Shown piece after piece: positions 22,429-24,812 of a stretch of 24,812 nucleotides of DNA (position 1 is its first letter; the number at the start of each line of letters is the position of its first letter). Source of the stretch: an uncultured PS1 clade bacterium. Lineage in GTDB: Bacteria > Pseudomonadota > Gammaproteobacteria > PS1 > Pseudothioglobaceae. The translations under genes were made by a program, and so were the position numbers. The stretch lies in assembly GCA_937950605.1 (NCBI GenBank), contig CALFDA010000067.1:1-24812 (forward strand), read 5' to 3'. The notes below the pieces were generated by a model. The model saw only the letters and a program-made list of their open reading frames with translations, searched no databases and was not told the DNA's origin.

Positions 22429-23821
22429 AACCCAAATTGTTGTTATTGGTTCTGGACCTGGTGGTTATACAGCTGCCTTTCGTGCGGCTGATTTAGGTAA
22501 AAAAGTCACACTTATTGAGTGCCACAAAAATCTCGGAGGTGTATGTTTAAATGTGGGATGTATTCCTTCAAAAGCCCTATTACATACAGCCCAAATTATT
22601 AACGAAGCTAGACAAGCCCAACATCTTGGTGTGAGTTTTAACGCACCAAAAATTGACATTAACGTGGTGCGACAAAATAAAGATAATATAGTTGATAAAC
22701 TCACCAATGGCATCAAAGCTCTAGCACAAGCAAGAGGCGTACAAGTAGTAAATGGCTATGCTAAATTTATCTCTAACACGCAAATCAAGACTGATGATGT
22801 AATTATAGAATTTGAACATGCCATTATTGCTGCGGGTAGTCGTGTTACAAAACCTGATGTTTTTCCATTTGATGACCCACGCGTCATGGACTCAACTGAT
22901 GCACTTGACTTAAAAAATGTGCCAAAACGTTTGCTTATTGTTGGCGGTGGCATTATTGGCTTAGAGATGGCAACTATCTACTCGGCACTAGGAAGTGAAA
23001 TAACTGTGGTAGAAATTGCAAATCAACTAATTGCAGCAGCCGACAAAGATATTGTTAGCCCGCTGTTCAGGCGCATTAAAAAACAATACGCCAATATTTT
23101 TCTCAACACTAAAGTTAGTAGCATGGACGTGCAAGACGATGGTATCAAAGTCGGTTTTGAAGGCAGGGGCGCACCAGAATTCGACATATTTGATAAGGTT
23201 TTAGTTGCAATCGGTCGCACACCTAATGGCAAACTGATTGATGCTGATAAAGCAGGTGTGAATGTTGATGATTGGGGCTTTATCCCTGTTGATAAACAAA
23301 TGAAAACCAATGTTGAAAACATCTACGCCATTGGCGATATTGTTGGTCAGCCAATGCTTGCTCATAAAGCGGTACACGAAGCAAAAGTTGCCGCAGAAGT
23401 TATTGCGGGATACAAATCAGGTTTTGATGCTATCACCATTCCAGCGGTTGCCTACACCGACCCCGAAGTCGCATGGACAGGCAAAACCGAAAAACAACTT
23501 AAAGCCGAAGGCATAGCCTATGAAGTCGGTAAATTCCCTTGGTTAGCCTCTGGTAGAAGTCTAAGTATCGGTAGAAATGAAGGTATATCAAAAGCTTTAT
23601 TTGACAAACACACCCACCGCATCATTGGTATGGGCATTTGTGGCACTAATGCTGGCGAGATCATTGCCGAACCGACTTTAGCGATTGAAATGGGTTGTGA
23701 TATGAGCGACATTGCTCTTACCGTCCACGCCCACCCAACACTAAGCGAAACCACCGCTTTTGCGGTTGAAATGGCAGAAGGTACGATTACCGACCTATTG
23801 CCACCTAGAAAGAAAAAATGA
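22421..23821 (+). CDS. lpdA: Dihydrolipoamide dehydrogenase (E3)
   Basis: E3 reoxidises lipoyl groups with FAD and NAD+. The 466-residue product has the FAD motif GSGPGGYTAAFRAADLG near the start and the redox disulfide at C42 and C47 (GGVCLNVGCIPSKALL). The NAD motif GGGIIGLEMATIYSALG lies in the middle, and the catalytic His-Glu pair at about H438 and E443 (HAHPTLSE). GAGG lies 10 bases before the ATG, inside aceF, so the two are co-translated. The Arg/Lys tail PPRKKK is followed by a TGA that overlaps the start of a short interrupted frame. Confidence 0.96.
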   Translation: MIKTQIVVIGSGPGGYTAAFRAADLGKKVTLIECHKNLGGVCLNVGCIPSKALLHTAQIINEARQAQHLGVSFNAPKIDINVVRQNKDNIVDKLTNGIKALAQARGVQVVNGYAKFISNTQIKTDDVIIEFEHAIIAAGSRVTKPDVFPFDDPRVMDSTDALDLKNVPKRLLIVGGGIIGLEMATIYSALGSEITVVEIANQLIAAADKDIVSPLFRRIKKQYANIFLNTKVSSMDVQDDGIKVGFEGRGAPEFDIFDKVLVAIGRTPNGKLIDADKAGVNVDDWGFIPVDKQMKTNVENIYAIGDIVGQPMLAHKAVHEAKVAAEVIAGYKSGFDAITIPAVAYTDPEVAWTGKTEKQLKAEGIAYEVGKFPWLASGRSLSIGRNEGISKALFDKHTHRIIGMGICGTNAGEIIAEPTLAIEMGCDMSDIALTVHAHPTLSETTAFAVEMAEGTITDLLPPRKKK

Positions 23822-23979
23822 ATATAGACCAAGTTGAATGATTTTTGACCTTTATTATCGGTTCTTTTTATTTGGGGGTTGGTGGTTTCTTATGCTCTAC
23901 TGTGTTTAGTTTTGATAAACTTTCGGTCGCTGTTTTTTGGGTTTATAAGTTTAGTCATTGTTTAAAATACTTTTGGTAA
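23818..23979 (+). pseudogene. Interrupted small membrane frame coupled to lpdA
   Basis: An ATG at 23818-23820 overlaps the lpdA stop (ATGA). It starts a 53-codon frame with one TGA at codon 8 (23839-23841) and then 45 open codons to TAA at 23977-23979. The open part is hydrophobic and aromatic, FLTFIIGSFYLGVGGFL and later SVAVFWVYKF. Its end overlaps the restriction gene on the other strand. It could be a recently broken small membrane protein or chance; I do not recognise a family. Confidence 0.3.
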
Positions 23980-24614
23980 TGTATAGGCATTCCACTTTCT
24001 AAATTTGCTATATTTTTCTTTATACATTCAGCCCACTTTTTCAGTAAAAAATCTTTTGCCTGTTGCATATTCCTGCTTTCTATCTTTCTGCATTTATCCC
24101 ATTTAGATTGGATAGGTGGATTATTATGGCTAACGTTTACCCCTTCTTCACATATATTTTTTAGACTAACAAAAAATATATCGCCAACATTGTTTTTATT
24201 TACAACCAAATAATAGAAATCTCTTTCTTGCGATAAATTTTCATTTTCTTTCATAGTTTTAAAAAATACTGCATTTCTATCGGAAACTTGATGGGTATTC
24301 TCATCTCCTGTTAATAGCCAATATATTGCTTTCTTAGCATTCATATTATCATTGCCACTTAAGTTGCTAATCTTAATATCACAATAATAGGAATTATTGT
24401 CTTTGTCATAACAAATAAAATCATACCAATGTCTATTATTTTTAGTGTTTGGAGTAAGAACAGACCAACTTTTATTTTTTACATTTTGCAAAGCTGAAAT
24501 AATTATTTTTTCTGAATTTGCAGAATCTGACCTGCCATCACCACTTCCGCTACTTAAAACTAATTTACAATTAATCAAATAGTCTCTAATTTCGTTTAAT
24601 ATTCTAGGAATCAT
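23955..24614 (-). CDS. Predicted type II restriction endonuclease, PD-(D/E)XK-like
   Basis: The 219-residue protein is Lys/Asn-rich like many restriction enzymes of AT-rich genomes. Residues 60-81 read NRHWYDFICYD, then eight residues, then YCDIKIS. This gives an acidic D65 and a D-x-K at 79-81, spaced as in a PD-(D/E)XK nuclease site. NAKKAIYWLLTGD follows, a segment that recalls several type II endonucleases. I cannot name the recognition sequence or isoschizomer family. Its ATG overlaps the stop of the upstream gene (ATGA). That coupling suggests a methylase or another restriction component, because type II nuclease and methylase genes are often arranged this way. It is convergent with lpdA. 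Confidence 0.6.
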   Translation of the reverse strand: MIPRILNEIRDYLINCKLVLSSGSGDGRSDSANSEKIIISALQNVKNKSWSVLTPNTKNNRHWYDFICYDKDNNSYYCDIKISNLSGNDNMNAKKAIYWLLTGDENTHQVSDRNAVFFKTMKENENLSQERDFYYLVVNKNNVGDIFFVSLKNICEEGVNVSHNNPPIQSKWDKCRKIESRNMQQAKDFLLKKWAECIKKNIANLESGMPIHYQKYFKQ

Positions 24615-24812
24615 ACTACAATATTTTCTAAACTTCTTTGTGAAAAAATATATCTTCCTCCACCTTTAAACCCTAACGCATTCCAGTCTATATTGTTTAA
24701 TCTTCTACATTCAGAACGTAGATTTATACTTTTACATTTTGGAAACAATGCTAACATTGAACCATCGTAAGCCTCTATATCACTTATAAAAAAAGGGTTT
24801 TCTTTTCTTGTT
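24611..24812 (-). CDS. C-terminal part of a restriction-locus gene, probably a DNA methylase, cut by window edge
   Basis: The minus-strand frame is open from the window's last base to TGA at 24613-24611, giving 66 residues. They read ENPFFISDIEAYDGSMLALF, then LRSECRRLNNIDWNALGFKG and RYIFSQRSLENIVV. I do not recognise the family. The overlap with the nuclease gene start makes the cognate methylase the most likely identity, but no methylase motif is in view. Confidence 0.5.
   Translation of the reverse strand, partial: TRKENPFFISDIEAYDGSMLALFPKCKSINLRSECRRLNNIDWNALGFKGGGRYIFSQRSLENIVV

Overview
The window is AT-rich (roughly 35-37% G+C by eye) and gene-dense, and it looks like a gammaproteobacterial chromosome. 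The gene content (leuCD, ispDF-murCB, folBK, dsbA, thiD, hisC, plsY, aceF-lpd), the short intergenic gaps and the decayed mobile DNA resemble the SUP05/Thioglobus-type sulfur-oxidising symbionts of deep-sea bivalves. That taxonomic placement is inference from memory of such genomes; no 16S or other marker lies in the window.

Layout. (1) 1-3915 is an accessory region on the minus strand: the N-terminal part of a type III-like restriction helicase (cut by the window edge), about 1.1 kb of decayed DNA (an IS30-type transposase fragment, a transposase C-terminal fragment and a frameshifted fragment that may come from a large secreted adhesin), then an intact single-chain type IIG restriction-modification enzyme. 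(2) 4189-7871 carries ruvA, leuD and leuC on the minus strand. leuC and leuD are separated by about 1 kb of inserted DNA bounded by a 126-bp near-perfect direct repeat of the leuC 3' end. The insert holds a broken DUF4160-like gene and a small membrane/coiled-coil protein. (3) 7933-10439 on the plus strand carries a glutamine-dependent amidotransferase of the N-acetylglutaminylglutamine-amide type and an RNase HI with an unusual N-terminal ribbon-helix-helix-like extension. (4) 10475-18849 on the minus strand is housekeeping: ispD-ispF-murC-murB with overlapping ends, a lipoprotein with a possible upstream small ORF, then folB-folK-dsbA-thiD-hisC-Nif3-like. (5) 18887-21126 holds plsY (plus) convergent with a two-gene ABC-2 exporter (minus). 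(6) 21187-23821 holds aceF and lpdA (plus) behind a probable promoter, without aceE beside them. (7) 23955-24812 on the minus strand is a second restriction-modification locus: a PD-(D/E)XK-like nuclease gene overlapping the 3' end of a gene that runs off the window.

How the parts fit: the core block covers branched-chain amino acid, isoprenoid, peptidoglycan, folate, thiamine, histidine, phospholipid and pyruvate metabolism. It is bracketed on both sides by DNA-restriction genes and is interrupted once, inside the leucine operon, by foreign DNA. The most unusual features are the leuC 3'-end duplication with its cargo, the RNase HI fusion, the divergent IspF, the amidotransferase without its usual partner gene, and the fragment graveyard next to the type IIG enzyme. 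I saw no tRNA, rRNA or CRISPR array.
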